Shown here: piece by piece, positions 36,418 through 45,055 of the stretch
How the letters are laid out: every line of letters begins with the position of its first letter
Numbering within the stretch: position 1 is the stretch's first letter
Assembly (NCBI RefSeq): GCF_024809975.1
Contig: NZ_JANUDY010000007.1
Location: 124,001-188,000 of the forward strand
Origin: Comamonas sp. BIGb0152
GTDB lineage: Bacteria > Pseudomonadota > Gammaproteobacteria > Burkholderiales > Burkholderiaceae_C
Length of the DNA: 64,000 nt
Reading direction: 5' to 3'
Notes under the pieces: generated by a model
Database searches by the model: none
What the model saw: only the letters and a program-made list of their open reading frames with translations
Told to the model about the DNA's origin: nothing
Translations under genes and position numbers: made by a program

Positions 36418-36810
36418 ATGCCCTACCAACGAAACCCATGGACCCAGGCCCTGGCCACGGCCTGTTTGCTGTTCAGCCTGGCAGCAAGTGCACAAACCAG
36501 CAGCAACGCGACCACCACCACGGAGCGGGAGATTCAATCGCTGTTCAAGGCCTTGCAGCAATCGGGCTGTGAGTTCTCTCGCAATGGCCAGTGGTACAAC
36601 GCCAGCCAGGCGACTGAGCATTTGCAGCGCAAGTACAGCTATCTGCAAAAAAAGGCCTTGGTGCCTACGACCGAGGACTTTATCGCGCGCGCTGCCAGCC
36701 AAAGCAGCGTCTCCAGCAAGCCCTACCTAGTGCGCTGCCCCGGCCAGCCCGAGCTGCGCAGCCAGCAATGGTTTGAGGCAGCGCTGGCCAAAACACGCGC
36801 AGCGCAGTAG
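36418..36810 (+). CDS. Exported DUF5329 (YfeK-like) protein
   Basis: 130 residues from ATG MPYQRNPWTQALATACLLFS. A signal peptide ends near ASAQT. The mature part (REIQSLFKALQQSGCEFSRN, ATEHLQRKYSYLQKKALV, FIARAASQSSVSSKPYLVRC) matches the DUF5329 family, including two cysteines that could form a disulfide in the periplasm. Function is unknown in the family. It is divergent from the Fes-type esterase over a shared Fur-like box, which suggests an iron-limitation link here. Confidence 0.75.
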   Translation: MPYQRNPWTQALATACLLFSLAASAQTSSNATTTTEREIQSLFKALQQSGCEFSRNGQWYNASQATEHLQRKYSYLQKKALVPTTEDFIARAASQSSVSSKPYLVRCPGQPELRSQQWFEAALAKTRAAQ

Positions 36811-36846
36811 CGGCCTTGCACCGCTACCGGGTTGGGGCTTAGGCGC

Positions 36847-37647
36847 TTAGGCGAACAGCTTGGCCAGCGCGTCACCCGGCTCATCGGCGCGCATAAAGGC
36901 CTCGCCCACCAGGAAGGCGTGGATACCGGCATCGCGCAGGGTCTTGACATCTTCAGGGCTGGCAATGCCCGACTCGGTCACCAGCAGGCGGTCGGCGGGC
37001 ACCTGCTTTTGCAGATCCAAGGTGGTCTGGATGCTGACTTCAAACGTGCGCAGGTTGCGGTTGTTGATGCCAATCAGCGGCGTCTTGAGCTTCAAGCCGC
37101 GCTCCAGCTCAGCGCCGTCATGCACTTCCACCAGCACCGCCATGTCGAGGCTGCGGGCAATCTGCTCCATCTCGGCCATCTGGGCATCGTCCAGGCAGGC
37201 GGCAATCAGCAGCACGCAGTCGGCGCCCATCGCACGCGATTCATAGATCTGGTAGGGATCGATCATGAAATCCTTGCGCAGCACGGGCAGCAAGGTGCTG
37301 GCCCGGGCTTGCTTCAGAAAATCAGGCTCGCCCTGGAAAAACTGGCGGTCCGTCAGCACCGACAGGCAGGCGGCGCTGACCTTGCCATTGCCGACCATAT
37401 AGCTCTGGGCGATGTCGGCCGGGTCAAAGTCGGCACGGATCACCCCTTGGCTGGGGCTGGCCTTTTTCACCTCGGCAATCACCGCCGCCTGGCCTTGGTC
37501 GATCTTGCTGCGCAGCGCGCCCACAAAGTCACGGGTCAGCACACGGCTTTCGGCATCGCGGCGCATGGCCTCGAAGGGGTAGCGCTTTTTGGCGTCGGCC
37601 ACTTCAATGGCTTTGGCTTCGCAAATGGTTTTGAGAATATCGGACAT
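36847..37647 (-). CDS. trpC: Indole-3-glycerol phosphate synthase
   Basis: A 266-residue TIM-barrel enzyme that closes carboxyphenylaminodeoxyribulose phosphate to indole-3-glycerol phosphate. Visible signatures are [20 protein letters not shown] (catalytic Lys), [34 protein letters not shown] and [14 protein letters not shown]. Monofunctional, without a fused TrpF. It is the last gene of the trpE-aroQ-trpG-trpD-trpC operon, 30 bases after trpD. Confidence 0.97.
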   Translation of the reverse strand: MSDILKTICEAKAIEVADAKKRYPFEAMRRDAESRVLTRDFVGALRSKIDQGQAAVIAEVKKASPSQGVIRADFDPADIAQSYMVGNGKVSAACLSVLTDRQFFQGEPDFLKQARASTLLPVLRKDFMIDPYQIYESRAMGADCVLLIAACLDDAQMAEMEQIARSLDMAVLVEVHDGAELERGLKLKTPLIGINNRNLRTFEVSIQTTLDLQKQVPADRLLVTESGIASPEDVKTLRDAGIHAFLVGEAFMRADEPGDALAKLFA

Positions 37648-37677
37648 ATTTTTTTCCTTGTTTGGGGGGCCGCCCGC

Positions 37678-38709
37678 TCAGGCGGCCAGCTGGCGCGTCA
37701 GCACGACCAGGTCCTGCAGCTTTTGCAGAGCTGCACCGCTGTCAATCGCGGCGCGGGCGCGCTGCAGGCCGTCTTCAATCGAGCTGGCCACATTGGCCGC
37801 ATACAGTGCCGCACCGGCGTTGAGGCAGACGATATCGCGCGCAGGGCCTTGCTCGCCTTGCAGAATGCCCATCAGCATGGCCTTGGACTGCTCGGCATTG
37901 TCCACGCGGAACGCGCGGGTGCCAACCATCTGTATACCAAAGTCTTCCGGATGGATCTCGTATTCGCGAACCACGCCGTCCTTGAGCTCGCCCACCAGGG
38001 TGCTGGCACCCAGGCTGATTTCGTCCAGGCCATCGCGGCCATAGACCACCAGCGCATGCTCAGCGCCCAGGCGCTGCAGGGCCCGCACCTGGATACCGAC
38101 CAGATCTTCGTGGAACACGCCCATCAAAATATTGGGGGCACCGGCCGGATTGGTGAGCGGGCCCAGGATATTGAAGATGGTGCGCACACCCAGCTCCTTG
38201 CGGACCGGAGCCACGTTCTTCATCGCCGGATGGTGGTTGGGCGCAAACATAAAGCCGATACCCACCTGGGCAATGCTCTGGGCAATCTGCTCGGGGTTCA
38301 GCTGGATATTGACGCCCAGCGCTTCCATCACATCGGCACTGCCCGACTTGCTGGAGACACTGCGTCCACCATGCTTGCTGACCTTGCCACCTGCGGCAGC
38401 AATCACAAACACCGAGCAGGTGGAGATATTGAAGGTGTTGGCGCCATCACCGCCAGTGCCGACGATGTCGACCAGGTGCTGGCGCTCGGCCACATGGACC
38501 TTGTTGGAGAACTCGCGCATCACCTGGGCGGCGGCGCTGATCTCGCCAATCGTTTCTTTCTTGACGCGCAGGCCCGTCAGGATGGAGGCCGTCATCACCG
38601 GGGACAGCTCGCCTTGCATGATCATGCGCATCAGGTGCAGCATCTCGTCGTGGAAGATCTCGCGGTGCTCGATGGTGCGCTGCAGCGCTTCTTGGGGAGT
38701 AATCGACAT
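37678..38709 (-). CDS. trpD: Anthranilate phosphoribosyltransferase
   Basis: 343 residues; transfers phosphoribosyl from PRPP to anthranilate. The PRPP loop [19 protein letters not shown] is at about residues 78-96, with [20 protein letters not shown] and [17 protein letters not shown] as further family blocks. Length typical (about 340). It follows trpG after roughly 95 bases, a wider gap than elsewhere in the operon but without a terminator or promoter I can recognise. Confidence 0.97.
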   Translation of the reverse strand: MSITPQEALQRTIEHREIFHDEMLHLMRMIMQGELSPVMTASILTGLRVKKETIGEISAAAQVMREFSNKVHVAERQHLVDIVGTGGDGANTFNISTCSVFVIAAAGGKVSKHGGRSVSSKSGSADVMEALGVNIQLNPEQIAQSIAQVGIGFMFAPNHHPAMKNVAPVRKELGVRTIFNILGPLTNPAGAPNILMGVFHEDLVGIQVRALQRLGAEHALVVYGRDGLDEISLGASTLVGELKDGVVREYEIHPEDFGIQMVGTRAFRVDNAEQSKAMLMGILQGEQGPARDIVCLNAGAALYAANVASSIEDGLQRARAAIDSGAALQKLQDLVVLTRQLAA

Positions 38710-38805
38710 GGAGGTTCTCGCTGTATCTGGGGGGTCAGGTGTCGGGGCTGAGAGGGAGCAAGCAGCCAGCTGCGATGACCATCGGCAACGGCTGCAGCGC
38801 CCTCA

Positions 38806-39378
38806 TCAGCGCTGCTCCAGAAAGTTCTTCAGCATGGCGTGGCCATGCTCGGTGAGGATGCTCTCGGGGTGGAACTGCACACCCTGGATGGGCAGGCTCT
38901 TGTGGCGCACGCCCTGGATTTCGCCATCTTCACTGGTGGCGGTCACCTCCAGGCAATCGGGGCAGCTGCTGCGCTCGATCACCAGCGAGTGGTAGCGGTT
39001 GACGGTGAACTGCGCGGGCAATGCGGCAAACACCCCCGCTTGCGTGGTCGTGATCACGCTGGTCTTGCCATGCATTTGCTGCACCGCGCGCACCACCTTG
39101 CCGCCAAAGGCTGCGCCAATGGCCTGGTGGCCCAGGCAGACGCCCAAAATCGGCAGCTTGCCGGCAAAGTGCTGGATCGCCTCGATGGAAATACCAGCTT
39201 CGGCCGGCGAGCAGGGTCCCGGCGAGATCACCAGCCAATCGGGCTGGTGGGCGGCGATGGCCTCCAGCGAGGTTTCGTCATTGCGCACCACCACGACCTC
39301 GACCCCCAACTCGCCGAAGTACTGCACGATGTTGTAGGTAAAGCTGTCGTAGTTATCGACCATCAACAGTTTTTTCAT
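38806..39378 (-). CDS. trpG: Anthranilate synthase glutamine amidotransferase subunit
   Basis: 190 residues from [23 protein letters not shown]. The class I amidotransferase triad is visible: Cys in [19 protein letters not shown], and His/Glu in [14 protein letters not shown]. It supplies ammonia to TrpE. It starts two bases after the chorismate mutase stop, so translation is probably coupled. Whether it also serves 4-aminobenzoate synthesis, as in some bacteria, cannot be judged here. Confidence 0.97.
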   Translation of the reverse strand: MKKLLMVDNYDSFTYNIVQYFGELGVEVVVVRNDETSLEAIAAHQPDWLVISPGPCSPAEAGISIEAIQHFAGKLPILGVCLGHQAIGAAFGGKVVRAVQQMHGKTSVITTTQAGVFAALPAQFTVNRYHSLVIERSSCPDCLEVTATSEDGEIQGVRHKSLPIQGVQFHPESILTEHGHAMLKNFLEQR

Positions 39379-39380
39379 CG

Positions 39381-39710
39381 TCACTCCCGGGGTGTGCCGC
39401 CCGCCTGCAGGCGGGCCAGCTCGCGGTGTTCGTAGGCGATGTAGGCCTCCATCATCGCGCGGTAGATGGCCTCGATCACATCGGGCTGGCCGCCTTCGAG
39501 CGCAGCGCGTTCGCGCACGCGGCTGACGATGGTTTCAATGCGCTCTTCATCGCGCACCAGCTCGGGGTTGTTCTTGACCTTGGCGGCCTGGGTCATGTAA
39601 CCGCCGCGCTCCACCAGCAAGGGCACCAGAATGTCGTCGAGCGCGTTCACATTGCGGCGCACATCGGCCATGGTGTTGCAGTCTTGTACTTTGTCGATAG
39701 CGCGGGTCAT
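39381..39710 (-). CDS. Chorismate mutase, AroQ type, inside the trp operon
   Basis: A 109-residue all-helical AroQ domain: [40 protein letters not shown] and [12 protein letters not shown] show the conserved Arg, Lys and Asp/Glu active-site positions. Such stand-alone proteins convert chorismate to prephenate, the branch towards Phe and Tyr; the PchB lyase is a relative. Its ATG overlaps the trpE stop as ATGA and trpG follows two bases later, so it is translationally embedded in the Trp pathway. Pyruvate-lyase activity is less likely without siderophore genes next to it. Confidence 0.88.
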   Translation of the reverse strand: MTRAIDKVQDCNTMADVRRNVNALDDILVPLLVERGGYMTQAAKVKNNPELVRDEERIETIVSRVRERAALEGGQPDVIEAIYRAMMEAYIAYEHRELARLQAGGTPRE

Positions 39711-41206
39711 TCCAGTCCTTCTTCAACGAGTTCTGCCGCACGCAACAGCGCGCGCGCCTTGTGTTCGGTCTCTTTCCATTCCAGCTCGGGCACCGAGTCG
39801 GCCACCACGCCGGCAGCAGCCTGCACATAAAGCATGCCGTCCTTGATCACGCCGGTGCGGATGGCAATGGCCAAGTCCATGTCGCCGGCAAAGCTCAGGT
39901 AACCACAAGCGCCGCCATAGATGCCGCGCTTGACCGGTTCGAGCTGGTCGATCACCTCCATCGCATGCACCTTGGGCGCGCCCGACAGGGTGCCAGCCGG
40001 GAAGGTGGCCTTGAGCACGTCCATGCTGGTCATGCCGTCTTTCAAAATGCCCTCGACATTGCTGACGATGTGCATCACATGGCTGTAGCGCTCCACCGCA
40101 AAGGCCTCGGTCACCTTGACCGAGCCGGTCTTGGCAATGCGGCCAATGTCGTTGCGCGCCAGGTCGATCAGCATCACATGCTCGGCGCGCTCCTTGGGAT
40201 CGTTCATCAGCTCCAGCTCGGTGGCCTTGTCCAGCTCCGGCGTCGCACCCCTTGGCCGGGTGCCGGCCAGCGGGCGGATGGTGATCTTCTGCCCTTCTTC
40301 CACCTGTTCCTGGCGCACCAGAATCTCGGGGCTGGCGCCCACCACCTGGAAATCTCCAAAGTGGTAGTAATACATATAGGGGCTGGGGTTGAGCGAGCGC
40401 AGCGCGCGGTACAGCGACAGCGGGTTTTCGGTATAGCGCTTTTGGATGCGCTGGCCCACCTGCACCTGCATGAAGTCGCCAGCCGCAATCATCTCCTTGG
40501 CCTCCAGCACCGCCTTGAGGTAATCGGCCTTGGCAAAGCTGCGCTCGGAGGGGTAGCTCTCGCCTGCCTTGATTTGCGGCACGCTGACCGAGTAGCGCAG
40601 CTGCTCCTTGAGCTGGCGCACCCGCTTTTTGGCCTTGGAATAGGCCTCGGCCTCGCCCGGGTTGGCGTAGACGATCAGGTAGAGCTTGCCCGAGAGGTTG
40701 TCGATAACGGCGACCTCTTCGCACTGCAGCAGCAGGATATCGGGCGTGCCCAGGCTGTCGGGCGGGCAGCTGTTCTCCAGCTTTTTCTCGATATAGCGCA
40801 CCGCGTCATAACCAAAGTAACCCGCCAGACCGCCGCAAAAGCGGGGCAAGCCGGGCGACAGCGCGACCTTGAAGCGTTTTTGGTAGTCGGCAATGAAATC
40901 CAGCGGGTTGCCCGCATGGGTTTCAACCACGACTCCATCGGTGACGACCTCGGTACGGGCATCGGCGCCAAAGCCGCTGGCGCGCAGCAGGCTGCGGGCG
41001 GGCAGGCCGATAAAGCTGTAACGGCCAAAGCGCTCGCCACCCACGACGGATTCGAGCAAAAAGCTGTGCTTGCCATCGTCATGCGTGTGGCAGAGCTTGA
41101 GGTACAGGGAGAGAGGGGTTTCCAGATCCGCAAACGCTTCTGCAACGAGAGGAATGCGGTTGTAGCCTTGGTTGGCCAGACTTTTGAATTCGAGTTCGGT
41201 GATCAC
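39707..41206 (-). CDS. trpE: Anthranilate synthase component I
   Basis: 499 residues starting at GTG (VITELEFKSLANQGYNRIPL); a longer reading adds ten non-conserved residues. Makes anthranilate from chorismate and glutamine-derived ammonia. The N-terminal feedback site shows SFLLESVVGGERFGRYSFIG (LLES motif). The catalytic domain has IRPLAGTRPRGATPELDKAT, LIDLARNDIGRIAKTGSVKV and FPAGTLSGAPKVHAMEVIDQ. First enzyme gene of the operon, ATGA overlap with the chorismate mutase, preceded by a 211-base leader carrying a Trp-containing peptide and two hairpins. Confidence 0.97.
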   Translation of the reverse strand: MITELEFKSLANQGYNRIPLVAEAFADLETPLSLYLKLCHTHDDGKHSFLLESVVGGERFGRYSFIGLPARSLLRASGFGADARTEVVTDGVVVETHAGNPLDFIADYQKRFKVALSPGLPRFCGGLAGYFGYDAVRYIEKKLENSCPPDSLGTPDILLLQCEEVAVIDNLSGKLYLIVYANPGEAEAYSKAKKRVRQLKEQLRYSVSVPQIKAGESYPSERSFAKADYLKAVLEAKEMIAAGDFMQVQVGQRIQKRYTENPLSLYRALRSLNPSPYMYYYHFGDFQVVGASPEILVRQEQVEEGQKITIRPLAGTRPRGATPELDKATELELMNDPKERAEHVMLIDLARNDIGRIAKTGSVKVTEAFAVERYSHVMHIVSNVEGILKDGMTSMDVLKATFPAGTLSGAPKVHAMEVIDQLEPVKRGIYGGACGYLSFAGDMDLAIAIRTGVIKDGMLYVQAAAGVVADSVPELEWKETEHKARALLRAAELVEEGLE

Positions 41207-41277
41207 GAAGAACCATCCCCAGCTTGAGCAGCGCACGCTGGATGTGTGCGTATCGTGCGCTGCAGTTCATCTTTGGT

Positions 41278-41330
41278 GGGCTGGTCTTGCAACCAGCCCT
41301 CGGGCGCACGCTGGGGCGTGTTACCCAGCG
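41278..41330 (-). promoter_or_regulatory. Two tandem hairpins of the trp leader
   Basis: On the transcript, the first hairpin pairs CGCTGGG with CCCAGCG (41324-41330 with 41309-41315), and the second pairs GGGCTGGT with ACCAGCCC (41292-41299 with 41278-41285, six-base loop). The middle arm CCCAGC can also pair with part of the third arm GGGCTGG, giving competing folds as in attenuators. No T run follows the second hairpin, so it is not a classical terminator; Rho action or an effect on translation is possible. Confidence 0.45.
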
Positions 41331-41334
41331 GCAA

Positions 41335-41418
41335 TCAAACAGACATAGATACAGGCTTACGCCAGGGCCAAGCTCCCCGGTCGGAACGACCTGTAATGAC
41401 TGCGTGGTGGATGAACAT
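41335..41418 (-). CDS. trpL: Candidate trp operon leader peptide (27 aa)
   Basis: A short frame upstream of trpE starts ATG TTC ATC CAC CAC and ends TGA at 41335. It encodes 27 residues beginning MFIHHAVITG, with adjacent tryptophan codons TGG-CCC-TGG (Trp-Pro-Trp, residues 17-19), and ends a few bases before the first leader hairpin. A -10-like TACACT lies seven bases before the ATG, so the message may be nearly leaderless; no Shine-Dalgarno or good -35 is seen. The placement before trpE and the Trp codons suggest ribosome-sensed attenuation. Confidence 0.5.
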   Translation of the reverse strand: MFIHHAVITGRSDRGAWPWRKPVSMSV

Positions 41419-41479
41419 GGCGCCTAGTGTAGCAAACGAATCCACAAACCTTGCTGGAAAAACCAGAAAACCGGGGAAT

Positions 41480-41890
41480 TCAGCCCATCAGACCCGCCCC
41501 TGCCGCCTGGCTGGCCTGCAGGCTGCCCCGCTGCAGCTGCTGGCGCAGGCAGCGCAGCGGCTGCAGCGCCGCCACCAACGCATCCAATACCTGCTGCGCC
41601 TTGGCCGAGTTATCGCCCGAGAAATTGCAGACATAGACATCGAGCGTGACATGGCCCAGCTCCGGCCAGGTGTGGATCGCCACATGCGACTCGGCCAGCA
41701 GCACCACCCCGGTCACACCCCCGGGCTGGCCGTTGTGGCTGGGAAACGGCACCCAGCTGTCATGCATGCGGGTCAGGCCCGCATCGGCCACCGCCCGGTT
41801 GCACAGCGCAGCCAGCGCCTGCGCATCGACCAGCCAGGCCGCTGGGCACTGGCAGTCATACAGGTCAGCAGTCAGGTGCAGTCCGTCCAC
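41480..41890 (-). CDS. speD: S-adenosylmethionine decarboxylase proenzyme
   Basis: 136 residues from a GTG start (reading DGLHLTADLYDCQCP). Decarboxylates S-adenosylmethionine for spermidine-type polyamine synthesis. The proenzyme self-cleaves to form a pyruvoyl group; the site is the Ser in LLAESHVAIHTWPELGHVTL, and the conserved Cys is in DVYVCNFSGDN. It is of the short bacterial/archaeal class. It lies between gph and the trp leader on the same strand; no spermidine synthase is in the window. Confidence 0.92.
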   Translation of the reverse strand: MDGLHLTADLYDCQCPAAWLVDAQALAALCNRAVADAGLTRMHDSWVPFPSHNGQPGGVTGVVLLAESHVAIHTWPELGHVTLDVYVCNFSGDNSAKAQQVLDALVAALQPLRCLRQQLQRGSLQASQAAGAGLMG

Positions 41891-41927
41891 GTCTTGCTCT
41901 CAAATACCGCGCCAAGTGGCTAGGGGC

Positions 41928-42626
41928 TCAGGCCTGCAGGTCGCTGAGCGCATCGACATACCCCGTAGCGGGCACCTCGCGGATGGGCTGGCCATGGTTG
42001 TAGCCATAGCTCACCAGCACCACCGGGCAGCCGGCGTTATGCGCCGCCTCAGCATCGTTGCTGCTGTCGCCCACCATCAAGGTCTGGGCGGGGTTGCTGC
42101 CCAGCGCCTCGCAGGTCTTGAGCAGCGGCAGCGGATCGGGCTTCTTGCGCTCAAAGGAGTCGCCGCCAAACACATGGTCAAAATAATCGCGCAGGCCCTT
42201 GGCCCGCAACAGTGGCTCGGCAAAGGCCAGCGGTTTGTTGGTCAGGCAGGCCATCTTCAGCCCCTTGGAGCGCCACTGCGCCAAACCTTTCTCCACCCCG
42301 TCATACACGCGCGAAAAACGGCCGTTGATGGCCAGGTAGTGGTACTGGTAGCGCTCCCAGGCCTGCGCATAGCGGTTGTCGATCTCGGTGGCCGGCGCGG
42401 GCTTGCCACCCTGCGCCAGCACATGGCTCAGCACCGCCCGCAGCAAATGCTCCGAGCCCTTGCCCACCATGGGATCGATGGTCTGCACATCAATCGCCGG
42501 CAGTTGCAGGTCCGCCAACATGCGGTTGAGCGCCTCGGCAAAGTCCCCCATGGTGTCGACCATGGTTCCGTCGAGGTCGACGATGACGGCTTCGCAGTGC
42601 TGCAGGATTTTGTTGATGTCAGTCAT
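41928..42626 (-). CDS. gph: Phosphoglycolate phosphatase
   Basis: 232 residues from ATG MTDINKILQHCEAVIVDLDG. HAD-superfamily hydrolase that removes phosphate from 2-phosphoglycolate. Motif I is VDLDGTMVDTMGDF, motif II is in MACLTNKPLAFAE, and motif III/IV is KKPDPLPLLKTCEALG with MVGDSSNDAEAAHNAG. In many betaproteobacteria gph lies directly next to rpe and trpE. Here rpe is 7.5 kb upstream with the pilin cluster between them. Confidence 0.92.
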   Translation of the reverse strand: MTDINKILQHCEAVIVDLDGTMVDTMGDFAEALNRMLADLQLPAIDVQTIDPMVGKGSEHLLRAVLSHVLAQGGKPAPATEIDNRYAQAWERYQYHYLAINGRFSRVYDGVEKGLAQWRSKGLKMACLTNKPLAFAEPLLRAKGLRDYFDHVFGGDSFERKKPDPLPLLKTCEALGSNPAQTLMVGDSSNDAEAAHNAGCPVVLVSYGYNHGQPIREVPATGYVDALSDLQA

Positions 42627-42784
42627 AAGAGATTCTTTCCAGCCCAGCCAGCGATTGTGCCGCAGATCGTCTTTCCGTTGCTTCAGCGACCACACATCGC
42701 ATGCAGATGCCGCTCGTCGCGCCGGTCTACCCGCTCGTCGCCCGCCGCCCCTGGTGACAGGGCGCTTCCCTATGATCCATTCTC

Positions 42785-43369
42785 ATGAAATATGGGCAAT
42801 GGTCACTGCAGCGCCGCACCGCCGGCTTTACCGCGATCGAACTTCTGGTCGTGGTCGCCATCGTGGCCATCCTCGCTTCGCTGGCGCTCCCCAGCTTCAA
42901 GGGTTTGACCGAGCGCTGGCGTGTACGCAGTGCCATCGAAGACCTGCAATCCACCTTGTATTACGCCCGCTCGGAAGCGATTCGTCGTGCTGGCAATGTG
43001 GTGATTGTCAAAAAGGCCGACGGTAATGGCTGCACCAACGCCGGCAGTGATGCGCAATGGGGCTGCGGTTGGCTGGTATTTGTGGACACCAACCGGGACG
43101 GCTCACAAAGCGGCACATCAGAAATCACGCTCCAGCAGACCAGCGCACCGACGCGCACCGAAATGGAGATCAGCAGTGCGGGCACCACCATGAACGCCAT
43201 GATCAGTGTCGACCGCTGGGGACATTTCAGCAATAACGCTGCACAGACCTTCGTCTTTCGGGCTTGGCCGCAAGGATCGAGCAGCAGCGATTCCGCAGCC
43301 TCAGCGCTTTGCGTCCAACCCGGCGGCTTGATCAAGCGTCTGAACTCAGGCGCTGCGGATTGCCCTTGA
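42785..43369 (+). CDS. fimT: Type IV minor pilin, FimT/GspH family
   Basis: 194 residues with a class III prepilin leader cleaved by PilD after RRTAG, giving FTAIELLVVVAIVAILASLA with the conserved Glu5. The globular part has LQSTLYYARSEAIRRAG, typical of FimT/GspH, and scattered cysteines. Such proteins initiate pilus assembly; FimT-like pilins can also bind DNA. First gene of the plus-strand cluster fimT-pilV-pilW-pilX-pilY1-pilE. A TATGAT element 10 bases upstream may be its -10 box. Confidence 0.88.
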   Translation: MKYGQWSLQRRTAGFTAIELLVVVAIVAILASLALPSFKGLTERWRVRSAIEDLQSTLYYARSEAIRRAGNVVIVKKADGNGCTNAGSDAQWGCGWLVFVDTNRDGSQSGTSEITLQQTSAPTRTEMEISSAGTTMNAMISVDRWGHFSNNAAQTFVFRAWPQGSSSSDSAASALCVQPGGLIKRLNSGAADCP

Positions 43370-43437
43370 CCATGCAGTTCCCATTGATACGCGGCCCACG
43401 GTCGCCCATGACGGGCCCAGATACAGAAAGAAGTCCT

Positions 43438-44064
43438 ATGCGCAGATTGACGAGAATCTCTGCAACGCAGCGCAGCCAGCGCGGCATCAGCTTGCTGGAG
43501 TCGCTCATTGCCCTGTTGGTCGCCGCGCTGGGCATCCTGGGCATTGTGGGCGTGCAGCTGCGCACCCTGAGCGACACGCAGACCAGCGTGCGCAGAGAGC
43601 AGGCGATCCGGATGATTGAAGACCTGAGCGAACGCATGAAGGTCAACCCCAATGCCATGGCCAATATGAGCAGCTATATCAGCGGCTGGGATGACACATC
43701 AACACCCAGCAAGATTTGCAGCGATGTCGTCTGCACAGGTGCCGAACTGGCCGTCTACGATGTCTCGCAGTGGAAAGCATTTCTCAGGGAACGACTGAAG
43801 GGTGATGCCAATCTGTTTGTTGCCGCAGGCGAGGATGTCGCCGCCAACCGCCGCCAACTCGGCGTAATGATCCGCTGGCGGGAAAACGAGAGAAAAGGGG
43901 CCGACAGCGACTACCGCTCGGCCATCAATGCTGCCGCTGACAGCGGAACTGCGGTGAGCTGCGGCGAAGGCTATACCTGCCACCTGCAGTACATCCCCGT
44001 CAGTGCCCGCTGCGCACCCTACAAGGGCACCAGCACTGCCCGTTACTTCTGCCCAGGGGTCTAA
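43438..44064 (+). CDS. pilV: Type IV minor pilin PilV
   Basis: 208 residues from ATG MRRLTRISATQRSQRG, giving a 16-residue prepilin leader cleaved before ISLLESLIALLVAALGILGI; in-frame ATGs further upstream give improbably long leaders. SVRREQAIRMIEDLSERMKV and several cysteines near the C-terminus fit PilV. Part of the priming complex with FimT, PilW, PilX and PilE. Ends one base before the pilW start, so coupling is likely. Confidence 0.88.
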   Translation: MRRLTRISATQRSQRGISLLESLIALLVAALGILGIVGVQLRTLSDTQTSVRREQAIRMIEDLSERMKVNPNAMANMSSYISGWDDTSTPSKICSDVVCTGAELAVYDVSQWKAFLRERLKGDANLFVAAGEDVAANRRQLGVMIRWRENERKGADSDYRSAINAAADSGTAVSCGEGYTCHLQYIPVSARCAPYKGTSTARYFCPGV

Positions 44065-44065
44065 G

Positions 44066-45034
44066 ATGCACACCAAAATAACAAAGGGCCTGAACAGCGT
44101 GCCTGCAGCGAATCTGGGCCACGCCTTCCAACCAAAGTACCAACGCGGCATCACCCTGGTGGAGCTGATGGTCGGCGTCGCCATCGGTTTGATGGTGGTC
44201 GCGGTCGCAGGTGGCGCGCTGATGGTTTCGCGCAGCACCTCGGGCACCGTCAGCGATGCAAGCCAGTTGCAGCAACAGGCCGGATATGCCTTTCGTGTCA
44301 TTGGACAACAACTGAGGCAGTCGGGCTCGCTCTACCTCAACCTCAATGCCACCAAGAATGCGAGCACCGACATAGACCGGTATGCGTTGCCGGTAGCTTT
44401 CGAGGCCAAGGCCACCTCATCAGATCCGGCACAGACCTTTTCCCCTGCTACTGACACCATCATTGGTACGAACACCACGCTCACCGTGGGCTACCGGCGC
44501 TACAAGGAGCCGGTTTACCCGCTCAACGACACGTCGCCTGCCACACAGTCGCTGTCTCGGGATTGCCAAGGCGGCCCGCAAGACTTGGACACAACGGACA
44601 ACAACAGCTTTATGCGCATTTCCAGCGCGTTTGCACTCAACACCAACAACCTGGTCTGCACGGGAACCTCAGGTGCAACCCAGCCGGTGATTGGCAACGT
44701 CGCCAACTTCAGAATCCGTTATCTGCGCATGACCGACATCGCCAGCGGCGCGCCCAAAATCCAGTACGTCAATGCAGCTGGAGTCGGCACCAATTGGGGA
44801 CAGGTCACCGGGGTTGAAGTCTGCCTCGTTCTCTATGGCACCGAGCGCATGAACCTGCCCTCCACGTCCAGCTACACCGACTGCGACGGCACCACCGTGG
44901 TCGACTACGCCAGCGCCGACGCCACCGACATGAGCGGCAGCGCCATTGGCGGCGCTCGCGCCCAACGCCTGCACATGGTGTTTCGCAGTGTCTACCAATT
45001 GCGCAGCCAGGGGCTGATCGGCAATGTGCTGTAA
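44066..45034 (+). CDS. pilW: Type IV minor pilin PilW
   Basis: 322 residues from ATG MHTKITKGLNSVPAANLGHA. The prepilin site is KYQRG with mature ITLVELMVGVAIGLMVVAVA. SQLQQQAGYAFRVIGQQLRQ followed by SGSLYL is a PilW-family block, as is the C-terminal ARAQRLHMVFRSVYQLRSQG. The leader of about 29 residues is longer than usual for type IVa pilins. It follows pilV after one base and precedes pilX by 21 bases. Confidence 0.88.
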   Translation: MHTKITKGLNSVPAANLGHAFQPKYQRGITLVELMVGVAIGLMVVAVAGGALMVSRSTSGTVSDASQLQQQAGYAFRVIGQQLRQSGSLYLNLNATKNASTDIDRYALPVAFEAKATSSDPAQTFSPATDTIIGTNTTLTVGYRRYKEPVYPLNDTSPATQSLSRDCQGGPQDLDTTDNNSFMRISSAFALNTNNLVCTGTSGATQPVIGNVANFRIRYLRMTDIASGAPKIQYVNAAGVGTNWGQVTGVEVCLVLYGTERMNLPSTSSYTDCDGTTVVDYASADATDMSGSAIGGARAQRLHMVFRSVYQLRSQGLIGNVL

Positions 45035-45055
45035 CCCCAGAAAAGAGCCCTAACC

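Noticed and set aside
33587-38751. Plus-strand open frames of several hundred codons across ung, the esterase, trpC and trpD
   Set aside because: All lie antisense to well-recognised genes and lack start signals and domain content.
41207-41236. A tryptophan-rich string (WGWFF) just upstream of the trpE start considered as the leader peptide
   Set aside because: It is in frame and continuous with trpE with no stop between, so it cannot act as a separate leader; the upstream peptide at 41335-41418 fits better.
42755-42784. Possible sigma-54 promoter in front of fimT
   Set aside because: The GG and GC pairs upstream of fimT are not at the required ten-base separation; only a TATGAT -10-like element remains.
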